Assembly (NCBI GenBank): GCA_964293155.1
Contig: CAXYYA010000001.1
Location: 75,993-139,992, forward strand
From: JAQVEB01 sp028698105
GTDB taxonomy: Bacteria > Bacteroidota > Bacteroidia > Bacteroidales > Dysgonomonadaceae
DNA length: 64,000 bases
Direction of reading: 5' to 3'
A program made the translations under genes and the position numbers. Position 1 is the stretch's first letter. Every line of letters begins with the position of its first letter. Positions 49,303-57,795 of this stretch are shown piece by piece. The notes under the pieces were generated by a model. It saw nothing but the letters and a program-made list of their open reading frames with translations, did no database searches and had not been told where the DNA came from.

Positions 49303-49745
49303 AATTTTTTTTTTTAAATTTTTACGATAAAACAGTTTAGAAATGTATTAAGTTGCTTTAAAAATAAGATTTAACATTATTATAAATATTATTGATTTTT
49401 ACAACACGACTGCAATGCGAATTGTCGGCGTTAGTATAAATTATTGGAACTGATCCACGTTGATTTCCGGCCCGATCAATTCGGAATCTCATGCAAAGAA
49501 TCGCTCTCACATCCGCCAAAACCGGATGTCCTCAAAAAGAATTGATTACCCCGTGGATGGAGTAAGCTTGTTTCAAAGAAAACGTATATTCTGTGGATGT
49601 TACGCGAATTAATGTTACCTTTGCAGAGAATTTCAATCCCGGGCATTCCGGAATAAACGGAACAACGGCAGTAGGGGGCACAAAAAGCGGATTTTTTACG
49701 GAAATATCGCATTTGCGCGGTTAGTTAATTAAAATAGTCAAGAAG
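49303..49745. other. Divergent region between the cupin and AspT-type transporter genes
   Basis: No gene supported. Next to the cupin start there are long A/T runs. The transporter's TACCTTTG box lies at 49616-49623, giving an unusually long leader of about 115 bases before 49746 with no obvious riboswitch. Short open frames on the minus strand here look spurious. Confidence 0.5.
49616..49623 (+). promoter_or_regulatory. -7 box of the AspT-type transporter
   Basis: TACCTTTG is a full TAnnTTTG match, 122 bases before the ATG; no TTTG at the usual spacing. Confidence 0.4.
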
Positions 49746-51416
49746 ATGAGTTGGTTATCAGAACTTTTATGGGGAACCGGTGTTGCCCATACCATTCTCC
49801 TGTTTTCCATTGTGATCGCCCTCGGCATTATGCTGGGGCATGTTAAGATTTTCGGCGTGTCGCTGGGCATGACCATGGTGTTGTTTGTGGGTATTTTTTT
49901 CAGCCATTTCGGTTTCAGGATCGAACCTGAAATCCTTCATTTCGTAAAAGAATTCGGACTGATCCTCTTTGTGTATGCCATTGGCCTGCAGGTTGGCCCC
50001 GGTTTTTTATCCTCACTCAAGAAAGGGGGGCTCACGTTGAATATGCTGGCGGTCGGTATCATCCTGTTGGGTATATTAACAACCATTTCCATCCATTTTT
50101 TTACCGGTATTCCCATGAACACGATGGTGGGGATCATGTCGGGGGCGATTACCAATACGCCCGGTTTGGGAGCGGCTCAGAATGCCAGTGCAAGCGTTAC
50201 GGGAGTTGTAGATCAGAACATCGCACTGGGCTATGCCGTAGCTTATCCGTTGGGGGTAGTGGGAATTATTTTGTCCATCATTCTGATGCGCATTCTCTTT
50301 AAAGTGAATTTTGAGGAAGAAAACAAATTGATTCAATCCGAAACCGAGGAGGAAAGCAGCAAATTGTATCTGTTTTCCGTAAGGATCACCAATCACGCAC
50401 TTTTCGGCAAATCGCTCGGCAGCATTGCCAGCCTCATCAACCGGAGGTTTGTGATCTCGCGAATATGCCACAACAATACTGTGGTTGAAATTCCAACTAC
50501 GAAAAGCGTGTTGAATGAGGGCGATATCGTACGTATCATCACCTCATCGCCCGATAAAGAAGCGATCGTGGCTTTTATCGGTGAGGAAGTGGAAATGGAC
50601 TTGGAAGCATGGAATAAACTGGACGACAAGCTTGTTACGCAAAAGATTCTGATCTCGCGTAATAAGATAAACGGGAAAAAACTAAAAGACCTGGATTTAA
50701 GAAAGCGATTCGATGTAACCGTAACCCGAATCAGACGTTCGGGAATCGAACTGGTAGCCTCGCCCGATCTGGAACTAAAAGTGGGCGATACCCTGACGGT
50801 TGTCGGTACGCGCGGCTCGTTATCGGGAGTAGAAAAAATAGTCGGGAACGAGTCGAAACAACTGAATATTCCCAACCTGATCCCCATTTTCATCGGAATA
50901 GCGCTGGGAGTTCTTCTGGGCAATATTCCCTTGCAATTTCACGGCATTCCGCAGCCGGTGAAATTGGGATTGGCCGGTGGACCGCTCATTGTTGCTATTT
51001 TGGTAAGTATTTTCGGGCCAAAATTCAAACTGGTTACCTACACCACTACCAGCGCCAACCTGATGATCAGGGAGATAGGCATATCGCTTTTCCTTGCATG
51101 CGTGGGCATAGGCGCAGGGGAAGGATTTGTGGATACCATTGTGAACGGCGGCGGCTGGCAATGGATCGGCTGGGGTTTTCTGATCACCGTTTTGCCGTTG
51201 ATCGTTATCGGCCTTATCGGGCAAAAATTTTTCCGGTTAAATTATTTTACGTTGGCAGGGTTGCTTGCCGGAAGCACCACCGACCCGCCGGGATTGGCCT
51301 ATGCTTCATCGCTCACCTCCAACGATAATCCCGCGGTAAGTTACGCCACTGTATATCCGCTAACCATGTTTTTGCGTATCATAGCGGCGCAACTGCTCGT
51401 GTTGTTATTCATGTAA
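49746..51416 (+). CDS. AspT/YidE-type (AAE family) putative transporter
   Basis: This 556-residue inner-membrane protein has the AspT/YidE duplication: a membrane half (about 1-185, with GLQVGPGFLSSLKKGGLTLN and GIMSGAITNTPGLGAAQNAS), two central TrkA_C/RCK_C-type domains (ALFGKSLGSIASLINRRFVISRI, about 210-270; INGKKLKDLDLRKRFDVTVTRI, about 300-360), and a second membrane half (LIPIFIGIALGVLLGNIPLQ, LAGLLAGSTTDPPGLAYASS). The repeated G(A/T)xTxxPGL(A/G) motif in both halves is characteristic. AspT exchanges aspartate for alanine; the substrate here is unknown. Downstream is the iorA promoter region. Confidence 0.9.
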   Translation: MSWLSELLWGTGVAHTILLFSIVIALGIMLGHVKIFGVSLGMTMVLFVGIFFSHFGFRIEPEILHFVKEFGLILFVYAIGLQVGPGFLSSLKKGGLTLNMLAVGIILLGILTTISIHFFTGIPMNTMVGIMSGAITNTPGLGAAQNASASVTGVVDQNIALGYAVAYPLGVVGIILSIILMRILFKVNFEEENKLIQSETEEESSKLYLFSVRITNHALFGKSLGSIASLINRRFVISRICHNNTVVEIPTTKSVLNEGDIVRIITSSPDKEAIVAFIGEEVEMDLEAWNKLDDKLVTQKILISRNKINGKKLKDLDLRKRFDVTVTRIRRSGIELVASPDLELKVGDTLTVVGTRGSLSGVEKIVGNESKQLNIPNLIPIFIGIALGVLLGNIPLQFHGIPQPVKLGLAGGPLIVAILVSIFGPKFKLVTYTTTSANLMIREIGISLFLACVGIGAGEGFVDTIVNGGGWQWIGWGFLITVLPLIVIGLIGQKFFRLNYFTLAGLLAGSTTDPPGLAYASSLTSNDNPAVSYATVYPLTMFLRIIAAQLLVLLFM

Positions 51417-51453
51417 ATCCGGTAAAAAGCCGGGTTGAGGCTATATCAAAGGG

Positions 51454-51498
51454 TCGGGTTATTGTTGTGCCATGCAATCGGAAATAACCCGATTCTTT
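51454..51498 (+). terminator. Terminator of the AspT-type transporter
   Basis: TCGGGTTAT (51454-51462) and ATAACCCGA (51484-51492) form a 9-bp stem around a 21-base loop, then TTCTTT. A weaker ending than the others. Confidence 0.6.
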
Positions 51499-51537
51499 TG
51501 TTTATAGTGAAATAAAGCTCCTTTCCTTAATTTTTTA

Positions 51538-51545
51538 TACCTTTG
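51538..51545 (+). promoter_or_regulatory. -7 box of iorA
   Basis: TACCTTTG, a full match, 74 bases before the chosen iorA ATG at 51620. Confidence 0.45.
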
Positions 51546-51619
51546 CAATACGATAAAAAACCCGCACGTTAAATCATTTTACAGGGTTTTCATTGTTACT
51601 GACATTGCCATTTGAAAAT

Positions 51620-53209
51620 ATGAAGAAACAACTACTCTTAGGAGCCGAATCTATCGCACAGGCAGCTATTGATGCCGGAATATCCGGCGTTTACGCCTAT
51701 CCGGGAACACCTTCCACCGAAATCACCGAGTACATCCAACGATCGCCGCAGGCGAAGGACGCAAAGGTTCGCTCAGCGTGGGCGACAAACGAAAAAACGG
51801 CTTACGAGGCTGCGTTGGGTATGTCTTACGTCGGTAAACGCGCGTTGGTTTGCATGAAACACGTAGGGTTAAACGTTGCCGCAGATGCGTTTATGAACTC
51901 GGCGATTACCGGCGTAAACGGCGGATTAGTGGTGGTAGTGGCCGATGATCCCTCCATGCACTCATCGCAAAACGAACAGGACAGTCGCGTGTATGGCAAG
52001 TTTGCCCTGATCCCCGTTGTAGAGCCGTCAAACCAACAGGAAACGTATGATATTGTACGCTACGCGTTCGATCTTTCGGAGAAAACAGCGCTTCCCGTGC
52101 TGTTGCGTATTCCCACCCGCTTATCGCACTCGCGCGCGGGAGTAACACGCCAGCCGGTGCGCGGACAAAATAAGTTGGATGCGTCGTCCGAAAAAAGCAA
52201 ATGGATTTTGCTGCCGGTAAATGCCCGCAAAAATTATCAAAGTCTGCTTGAAAAGCAAAAAGAATTAATCGGGCTATCTGAAGCGTCGGAATTCAATAAA
52301 GAAATTGAAGGAAAAGGTGAAAAAGCGGTCATTGCTTTCGGCATTGCGTATAATTATGTGATGGAAGTGGTGAAAACACATAACCTGAATATTCCGGTGC
52401 TGAAAATCTCGCAATATCCTTTGCCCGAGCAAAAAATTAAGGCGTTCACGGAAAAATATACCGATATCCTCGTTGCTGAAGAAGGATATCCTGTGTACGA
52501 AGAATTGCTGAAAGGGTTTTTCGGAAACAAAAAATTCCGCGGCCGGTTAGACGGTGCGCTGCCGCGCGCAGGCGAACTGTCGCCGAATCTCATTGCAAAA
52601 GCTTTCGGCATAAAAATGGACGATGAAAGAACGATTCCCGAAATCGTGAAAGGGCGCCCTCCGATGCTGTGCCAGGGATGCAGCCACCGCGATCTGTTCG
52701 ATGCGATAAAACAGGTGTTGGGCGCATATCCTGAACAGCATGTTTTCGGCGATATCGGTTGCTATACGCTGGGCGCACTGCCGCCTTACAGCGCCATCAG
52801 CACGTGTGTGGATATGGGCGCGGCTGTGACCATGGCCAAAGGCGCAGCCGATGCAGGCATTCGTCCTGCCGTTTGCGTTATCGGCGATTCCACGTTCACG
52901 CACTCGGGCATTACAGGCTTGCTGGACGCCGTGAACGACAAAAGCGCGGTAACGGTGATTATTTCCGATAACGGCACTACTGCGATGACCGGCGGACAGG
53001 ACTCGGCAGGAACCGACAAGTTTTTCGATATCTGCAAAGGCGTAGGTGTGGAAGAGGCACACATCCGCACCATTGTGCCGTTGAAACGGAATTTCGATGA
53101 AAACGTTGCCGTTTTAAAGGACGAATTCGATTACGACGGCGTATCAGTCATCATTTCGCAACGCGAATGTGTTCAGACGGCAGTGAAAAACAAGAAAGCT
53201 GCGCGATAA
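51620..53209 (+). CDS. iorA: Indolepyruvate ferredoxin oxidoreductase alpha subunit, no ferredoxin domain
   Basis: This 529-residue TPP enzyme oxidises aryl pyruvates (indole-, phenyl-, hydroxyphenylpyruvate) to aryl-acetyl-CoA. It shows GVYAYPGTPSTEITEYIQ (about 24-41), ADDPSMHSSQNEQDSR, the CxxC in PPMLCQGCSHRDLFDA (about 350), GDIGCYTLGALPPYSA and the TPP-Mg motif VIGDSTFTHSGITGLL. IorA proteins usually continue into a C-terminal 2[4Fe-4S] ferredoxin domain; this protein stops right after QRECVQTAVKNKKAAR, so that domain is absent. I start it at the ATG at 51620 rather than 51593. The beta-subunit gene follows after a palindrome-rich repeat. Confidence 0.92.
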   Translation: MKKQLLLGAESIAQAAIDAGISGVYAYPGTPSTEITEYIQRSPQAKDAKVRSAWATNEKTAYEAALGMSYVGKRALVCMKHVGLNVAADAFMNSAITGVNGGLVVVVADDPSMHSSQNEQDSRVYGKFALIPVVEPSNQQETYDIVRYAFDLSEKTALPVLLRIPTRLSHSRAGVTRQPVRGQNKLDASSEKSKWILLPVNARKNYQSLLEKQKELIGLSEASEFNKEIEGKGEKAVIAFGIAYNYVMEVVKTHNLNIPVLKISQYPLPEQKIKAFTEKYTDILVAEEGYPVYEELLKGFFGNKKFRGRLDGALPRAGELSPNLIAKAFGIKMDDERTIPEIVKGRPPMLCQGCSHRDLFDAIKQVLGAYPEQHVFGDIGCYTLGALPPYSAISTCVDMGAAVTMAKGAADAGIRPAVCVIGDSTFTHSGITGLLDAVNDKSAVTVIISDNGTTAMTGGQDSAGTDKFFDICKGVGVEEAHIRTIVPLKRNFDENVAVLKDEFDYDGVSVIISQRECVQTAVKNKKAAR

Positions 53210-53221
53210 TTTTATAAATTT

Positions 53222-53368
53222 GTAACCCCTCCGTCCCGATGCTCGGGACTCGTCCCCTTTGAGAAAGGGGACAGTTATGCAGGTTGTGCTTTTTTCAGTA
53301 GAATGATTCCAGTCTGCAACTCTCCCCTTAGGATAAGGGGAGTACCGCCAAAGACGGGGTGGGGTTAC
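53222..53368. repeat. Palindrome-rich intergenic repeat between iorA and iorB
   Basis: Outer arms GTAACCCCTCCGTC (53222-53235) and GACGGGGTGGGGTTAC (53353-53368) are inverted, with imperfect matching. Inside are three perfect hairpins: GTCCCGA-TGC-TCGGGAC (53233-53249), GTCCCCTTT-GAG-AAAGGGGAC (53252-53272) and CTCCCCTTA-GGA-TAAGGGGAG (53322-53342). No coding potential. Elements of this composition recur in Bacteroidota intergenic DNA, and it sits between two genes that normally lie together. Confidence 0.65.
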
Positions 53369-53412
53369 GATGTGTAGTTGATTCTTTAACTTACTAATAT
53401 GTGATTCAGTAT

Positions 53413-53982
53413 ATGCAAAAAAACATCATCATATCCGGCGTAGGCGGCCAGGGAATTTTAACCATGGCGTCTATTATTGATTTGGCTGCCATGAACCTCG
53501 GTTTAAATGTGAAACAAGCCGAAGTGCACGGCATGAGCCAGCGCGGCGGCGCGGTGGAATCGCATCTGCGCATATCATCCGAAGAGATTTTTTCAGACCT
53601 TATCCCGCTTGGGAAGGCCGATCTCATCCTCTCCATCGAACCGATGGAAGCATTGCGTTATCTGCCTTTTCTTTCGCCTGACGGCGTGATCGTAACCGCC
53701 ACGGAACCCTACATCAACATCGGAAATTATCCCGATGAAAACGCACTGCTCGACGCCATTGCCGCATCGGGGAAGCACGTTTTTGTGCATGCCGGTTCAC
53801 TGGCAAAAGAAGCGGGAAGCGCCAAAGCATACAACGTGGTCATGCTTGGTGCCGCATCGCCTTATCTGGATATCGAGGTAGGAGAGCTCGAAAACGCCAT
53901 TCGACAATTGTTTTCGCGCAAAGGAGAAGAAATTGTGAATATGAACCTGAAAGCGTTCAGGCTCGGATTGGCGAACATTTAG
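53413..53982 (+). CDS. iorB: Indolepyruvate ferredoxin oxidoreductase beta subunit
   Basis: This 189-residue subunit is the gamma-type (2-oxoacid oxidoreductase) partner of IorA. Motifs: IIISGVGGQGILTMASIID (about 5-23, CoA/Rossmann-like loop), KQAEVHGMSQRGGAVESHLR (about 38-57) and IEPMEALRYLPFLSPDG. The ATG at 53413 gives the family start MQKNIIISGVGGQG; a GTG at 53401 is an alternative. It follows the palindrome-rich repeat and is separated from paaK by the restriction-modification pair. Confidence 0.93.
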   Translation: MQKNIIISGVGGQGILTMASIIDLAAMNLGLNVKQAEVHGMSQRGGAVESHLRISSEEIFSDLIPLGKADLILSIEPMEALRYLPFLSPDGVIVTATEPYINIGNYPDENALLDAIAASGKHVFVHAGSLAKEAGSAKAYNVVMLGAASPYLDIEVGELENAIRQLFSRKGEEIVNMNLKAFRLGLANI

Positions 53983-54027
53983 TCCAAATTTACAAAAAAC
54001 TTACACGGATATTATTCCTATTTTCAC

Positions 54028-54035
54028 TATATTTG
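54028..54035 (+). promoter_or_regulatory. -7 box of the DNA methyltransferase gene
   Basis: TATATTTG, a full TAnnTTTG match. Transcription would start about 10 bases before the TTG codon at 54053, which supports that unusual start. No clear -33 box. Confidence 0.45.
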
Positions 54036-54052
54036 TACAAAAATATAAGTAA

Positions 54053-55336
54053 TTGAAAACCAATCATAAAATAATAAATGGCGATAGCAGGCAGATGAAT
54101 CTTGTACCCGATAAATCGGTACAATTAATTATCACCTCACCACCGTATTGGCAATTAAAGGATTACGGAACAGAAAACCAAATCGGTTATCACGAAGACT
54201 ACGAAACATATATTAATAATCTAAACCTTGTATGGAAAGAATGCTATCGTGTGCTTGACGATGGATGCAGATTATGCATTAATATCGGTGATCAGTTTGC
54301 CAGAGCGGTTTATTACGGACGATACAAAGTAATTCCCATCCGCACCGAGATTATCAAATTTTGCGAAAGTATCGGGTTTGATTACATGGGCGCCATCATC
54401 TGGCAAAAACAAACCACTACGAACACCACCGGGGGCGCGTCTCTAATGGGAAGTTTCCCTACGCCAAGAAACGGCATTTTATCTATTGATTACGAATTCA
54501 TACTGATATTTAAAAAGTTAGGAAATCCGAAGTCAAAAGTTTCCAAAGAAATTAAAGAACAATCAAAGCTGACCACCGAAGAATGGAAAGAATATTTTTC
54601 GGGACACTGGAATTTTTCGGGAGCACGTCAGGAAGGGCACATTGCCATGTTTCCGGAAGAACTGCCGAAACGTCTCGTCAAAATGTTTGCTTTCAAAGGA
54701 GAAACGGTTCTCGATCCCTTTATGGGCAGTGGTACCACATCTCTGGTTGCCAGAGATTTGGAGAGAAATTCAATCGGTTATGAAATTAACTCCGAATTTA
54801 TAGAATTTGCAAAAAGGAAATTGAATGTTCATCAAAAAGATATTTTAGGGACGACGTATGAATTTCTGAGAGACACCATTGATCTGGATATTGACAAAGA
54901 ATTCAAAAATCTTCCGTATAGGTTTGTTGATTTTCAAAATCTTGACAAGAAAGTTGATCCTAAAAAACTTCAATTCGGATCGAAAATTGATAAAAACGAC
55001 GTTCAACGGGAAGATTTTTACTCCGTAAAGGAAATCATCAGCCCCGAGTTGGTAAAACTGAATAATGACCTTGTTGTCAGGCTTATTGGGGTGAAAGAAA
55101 ATAAAAGTAAAAACGGGAGTGCGAAGAAGTTCCTTTATGAGAAAACAAAAGGACAAAAGGTTTTCATGCGATTCGATGAACGCAAGTATGACGACAAAAA
55201 CAACTTGATGTGTTATTTATATTTGAAAAACAAGACGTTTTTAAATGCACATCTTATCAAAGAAGGGTTAGCGGAACCCGATTTGAATTACGATTTCAAA
55301 TATAAGGCAAAGTTTTCGTCTATTTTGGAGAAATAA
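54053..55336 (+). CDS. MjaI-like DNA methyltransferase with a C-terminal SNase-like domain
   Basis: This 427-residue protein starts at TTG (no ATG in the right place). Residues 1-265 are a beta-class DNA methyltransferase: motif IV ITSPPYWQL (about residue 28, SPPY type common in N4-cytosine enzymes) precedes the AdoMet motif I LDPFMGSGTTSLV (about 222-234). Residues about 325-427 read like a staphylococcal-nuclease fold (NNDLVVRLIGVKENKSKNGS, GQKVFMRFDERKYDDKNNL, NAHLIKEGLAEPDL), but the D-x-P-E catalytic stretch is replaced, so catalysis is unlikely. Next to a MjaI-like endonuclease gene, it probably protects CTAG. Its DNA is visibly more A/T-rich than the neighbours. Confidence 0.85.
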   Translation: MKTNHKIINGDSRQMNLVPDKSVQLIITSPPYWQLKDYGTENQIGYHEDYETYINNLNLVWKECYRVLDDGCRLCINIGDQFARAVYYGRYKVIPIRTEIIKFCESIGFDYMGAIIWQKQTTTNTTGGASLMGSFPTPRNGILSIDYEFILIFKKLGNPKSKVSKEIKEQSKLTTEEWKEYFSGHWNFSGARQEGHIAMFPEELPKRLVKMFAFKGETVLDPFMGSGTTSLVARDLERNSIGYEINSEFIEFAKRKLNVHQKDILGTTYEFLRDTIDLDIDKEFKNLPYRFVDFQNLDKKVDPKKLQFGSKIDKNDVQREDFYSVKEIISPELVKLNNDLVVRLIGVKENKSKNGSAKKFLYEKTKGQKVFMRFDERKYDDKNNLMCYLYLKNKTFLNAHLIKEGLAEPDLNYDFKYKAKFSSILEK

Positions 55337-55347
55337 ACGGTTGTAAT

Positions 55348-55989
55348 ATGGCAAAAGAATGGATTCTGAATAGCGCGATGAATCGCTATCAACTTAATTT
55401 TAAAAGAAATGTTGGAGCAACTTCGGAAAACATAAGGAAATGCGAACCTAAAACCGTTGAAGAATGGAGTGAGTATTACTTTTTGAATGTCCGTTCAAAA
55501 AACCATATTATTGAGCTCGGGAAAAAACTCTATATAAAAATTACCGAAGTAATTGCCGCCGAAGTAGAAGATATCACAGAGCAAGATTGCGTTGACTATA
55601 TGCTGCAACTTGTTATTGACCGAACTTTCGACGGTTATATGACAGAAATAAAAACTATTTACGGACAACTTGAAAGTGAGTTGGGACACAAAATAGAGCC
55701 TGCGTCCGACGAATGGGACAGGCTTTACAACGTTGATTTTTTCATACGCATCAACAATAAATACATCGGCATACAAATTAAACCGGTGAATCAAGGCATT
55801 CAATTATCTCAAATATTCAAAGAAAAAGGTTTACAACAAAAAACGCATGAAAAGTTCCAGAAAGAATTCGGTGGAAAAGTGTTTTATGTATTTTCTTCGA
55901 AGTCAAACGGAAAGAAAGAGATAGTAAATCCCGAAGTAATTCAAGAGATTCGAGCCGAAATACGTCAATTAGAACAATATAGAATGTAG
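55348..55989 (+). CDS. MjaI-family type II restriction endonuclease
   Basis: This 213-residue protein starts 12 bases after the methyltransferase stop. The core DRLYNVDFFIRINNKYIGIQIKPV (about 123-146, read in parts) has a PD-(D/E)xK-like layout: an Asp in VDFFI, then Q-x-K in GIQIKP. I recall this as the MjaI family, whose archaeal prototype cuts CTAG; the N-terminal AKEWILNSAMNRYQLNFKRNVG also fits. Linked to the methyltransferase it forms a type II restriction-modification pair. Specificity is inference. Composition is A/T-rich like its partner. Confidence 0.8.
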   Translation: MAKEWILNSAMNRYQLNFKRNVGATSENIRKCEPKTVEEWSEYYFLNVRSKNHIIELGKKLYIKITEVIAAEVEDITEQDCVDYMLQLVIDRTFDGYMTEIKTIYGQLESELGHKIEPASDEWDRLYNVDFFIRINNKYIGIQIKPVNQGIQLSQIFKEKGLQQKTHEKFQKEFGGKVFYVFSSKSNGKKEIVNPEVIQEIRAEIRQLEQYRM

Positions 55990-56007
55990 TTTATTACGCA
56001 AATAAAT

Positions 56008-57306
56008 ATGATCTGGAACCCCGAAATAGAATGTGCAGACCGCCAACAAATGCGCGAGTTGCAAAGCAAACGATTGGCCGAAATGCTGAAACGCATGTAC
56101 GATAACGTGCCGTTTTACCGGAATAAGCTGAAAGAGAAAGGCATAGAGCCCGGCGATATTACAAGCGTGGATCAGTTGAAAGACCTGCCGTTCACTACCA
56201 AAGCCGATTTACGCGATAATTATCCCTTCAGCCTTTTCACGGTGCCGCAAACCGATGTGGTGCGCATCCATGCCTCCAGCGGAACCACCGGCAAACCTAC
56301 GGTTGTTGGATACACGCAGAAAGATATCGAGCTTTGGGCCGAAGTGGTGGCGCGCAGCCTCACCATGGCCGGTGTGCACAGCGGCGATACCATTCAGATA
56401 GCCTACGGCTACGGGCCTTTTACCGGCGGACTCGGGTTGCATTACGGCGCCGAAAAAGTGGGAGCGACCGTTATCCCCATTTCCAGCGGAAATACAAAGA
56501 AGCAACTTCAGTTTATGACCGATTTCAACGCAACCGTGCTGGCATGCACTCCGTCTTATGCGGCGCACTTGGGCGAAAGTATCCTGAAAGAAGGCATTTC
56601 GCCTGCCGATATAAAACTGCGGGCAGGTGTCTTCGGTGCGGAGCCCTGGACGAACGAGATGCGCCGGGAGATCGAGAAACTCCTGAACATAAAGGCTTAC
56701 GATATTTACGGCCTGAGCGAGATCATCGGCCCGGGTGTTTCCATGGAATGCGACTGCCAGTGCGGCGCTCACGTTTTCGAAGATCATTTCATCCCCGAAA
56801 TCATTGACCCCGATACCCTCGAAGTGCTGCCGTACGGCGAGTTGGGCGAACTTGTGTTCACCACCGTCACTAAAGAAGCGATGCCGCTGTTGCGCTATCG
56901 CACACGCGACCTCACGAGGCTGTATGCCGATAAATGCACGTGCGGCCGCACGCTGGTGCGGATGGAAAAATGTCTCGGGCGTTCGGACGATATGCTGATT
57001 ATTCGCGGTGTGAACGTTTTCCCGTCGCAAATTGAATCGGTACTGATGGAAATGAGCGAAACTACGCCGCACTATCAACTTATCATCAATCGCGAAAACA
57101 ACCTCGATACAATGGAAATCCGCGTGGAAATAGACGAGAAAAGCTGGTCGGACAGCATACGCGAACTGGAAGCCATCCGGCGCCGCATAGACCACAACAT
57201 TAAAAGCCTGCTCGGACTTAGTGCGAACATTAAACTGGTGGAGCCCAACAGCATCGAGCGCTCCGAAGGAAAAGCGAAACGCATCATTGACAACCGTCAC
57301 TTTTAA
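56008..57306 (+). CDS. paaK: Phenylacetate-CoA ligase
   Basis: This 432-residue adenylate-forming enzyme activates aryl acetates or, run backward next to IorAB, makes ATP from aryl-acetyl-CoA. Motifs: the AMP-binding loop HASSGTTGKPTVVGY (about 87-101), AYGYGPFTGGLGLHYGAE, GAEPWTNEMRREIE, YGLSEIIGPGVSMEC (about 235-249) and GRSDDMLIIRGVNVFPSQIE (about 325-344) of the C-terminal domain. Cys-rich CDCQCGAHVFEDHF and DKCTCGRT may bind a metal. It follows the restriction-modification pair by 19 bases and is followed by a double-ACT gene, as in aromatic amino acid catabolism clusters. Confidence 0.95.
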   Translation: MIWNPEIECADRQQMRELQSKRLAEMLKRMYDNVPFYRNKLKEKGIEPGDITSVDQLKDLPFTTKADLRDNYPFSLFTVPQTDVVRIHASSGTTGKPTVVGYTQKDIELWAEVVARSLTMAGVHSGDTIQIAYGYGPFTGGLGLHYGAEKVGATVIPISSGNTKKQLQFMTDFNATVLACTPSYAAHLGESILKEGISPADIKLRAGVFGAEPWTNEMRREIEKLLNIKAYDIYGLSEIIGPGVSMECDCQCGAHVFEDHFIPEIIDPDTLEVLPYGELGELVFTTVTKEAMPLLRYRTRDLTRLYADKCTCGRTLVRMEKCLGRSDDMLIIRGVNVFPSQIESVLMEMSETTPHYQLIINRENNLDTMEIRVEIDEKSWSDSIRELEAIRRRIDHNIKSLLGLSANIKLVEPNSIERSEGKAKRIIDNRHF

Positions 57307-57336
57307 TTACTAATTACCAATTACCAATTACCAATT
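57305..57336 (+). repeat. 7-bp tandem repeat between paaK and the ACT gene
   Basis: Four copies of AATTACY followed by a partial AATT fill most of the gap before the double-ACT gene. Copy number could vary by slippage; the position is just upstream of the start. Confidence 0.6.
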
Positions 57337-57360
57337 TCATACATCTAACATATTGAAAGC

Positions 57361-57786
57361 ATGATCATTAAACAACTATCCGTCTTTCTGGAAGACCGCT
57401 CTGGCCGTCTTACCGAACTGACCAAAATTTTGACGGAAAACGATGTGAACATTACCGCGCTAAGCGTAGCCGAAACAGCCGATTACGGCATCGTGCGCAT
57501 GGTGGTGGGCCGGCCGGATGTGGCAAAACAGGCGCTCGAAAAAGCCGGTTTTTCAGTGGGATTAACCGATGTGGTTTGTGTGAGTATGCCCGACAAACCG
57601 GGCGGATTGTACACCATTTTGAGCATACTGGCCGAGGACGATATTAACGTGGATTACATGTACGCTTTTTCCAATAAAGACGTTGCGCTGGCCGTTATTC
57701 GCTCAACGGAAATGGAAAAGGTAATCGCCGTTTTGGAGAAAAACGAGTTGTCGCTGCTCAGCCAAAGCGATATTTACCAGCTTTAG
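57361..57786 (+). CDS. Double ACT-domain protein
   Basis: This 141-residue protein has two ACT domains: IIKQLSVFLEDRSGRLTELTKILTENDVNITALSV (about 2-36, read in parts) and VVCVSMPDKPGGLYTILSILAEDDINVDYMYA (about 72-103). Such proteins bind amino acids and act as sensors or regulators; in this gene order (ior-paaK-ACT) a role in aromatic amino acid metabolism is likely. It lies 54 bases after paaK, behind the 7-bp tandem repeat, and 9 bases before the thioesterase gene. Confidence 0.9.
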   Translation: MIIKQLSVFLEDRSGRLTELTKILTENDVNITALSVAETADYGIVRMVVGRPDVAKQALEKAGFSVGLTDVVCVSMPDKPGGLYTILSILAEDDINVDYMYAFSNKDVALAVIRSTEMEKVIAVLEKNELSLLSQSDIYQL

Positions 57787-57795
57787 TTCGAAAAT

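Noticed and set aside
49303..49745. Riboswitch in the long leader of the AspT-type transporter
   Set aside because: I found no conserved riboswitch core that I could name; the leader is long but not obviously structured.
53222..53368. CRISPR-like array
   Set aside because: The inner hairpins differ in sequence and are not evenly spaced direct repeats.
57305..57336. Start of a CRISPR leader or longer satellite
   Set aside because: Only four 7-base units are present, too short for either.
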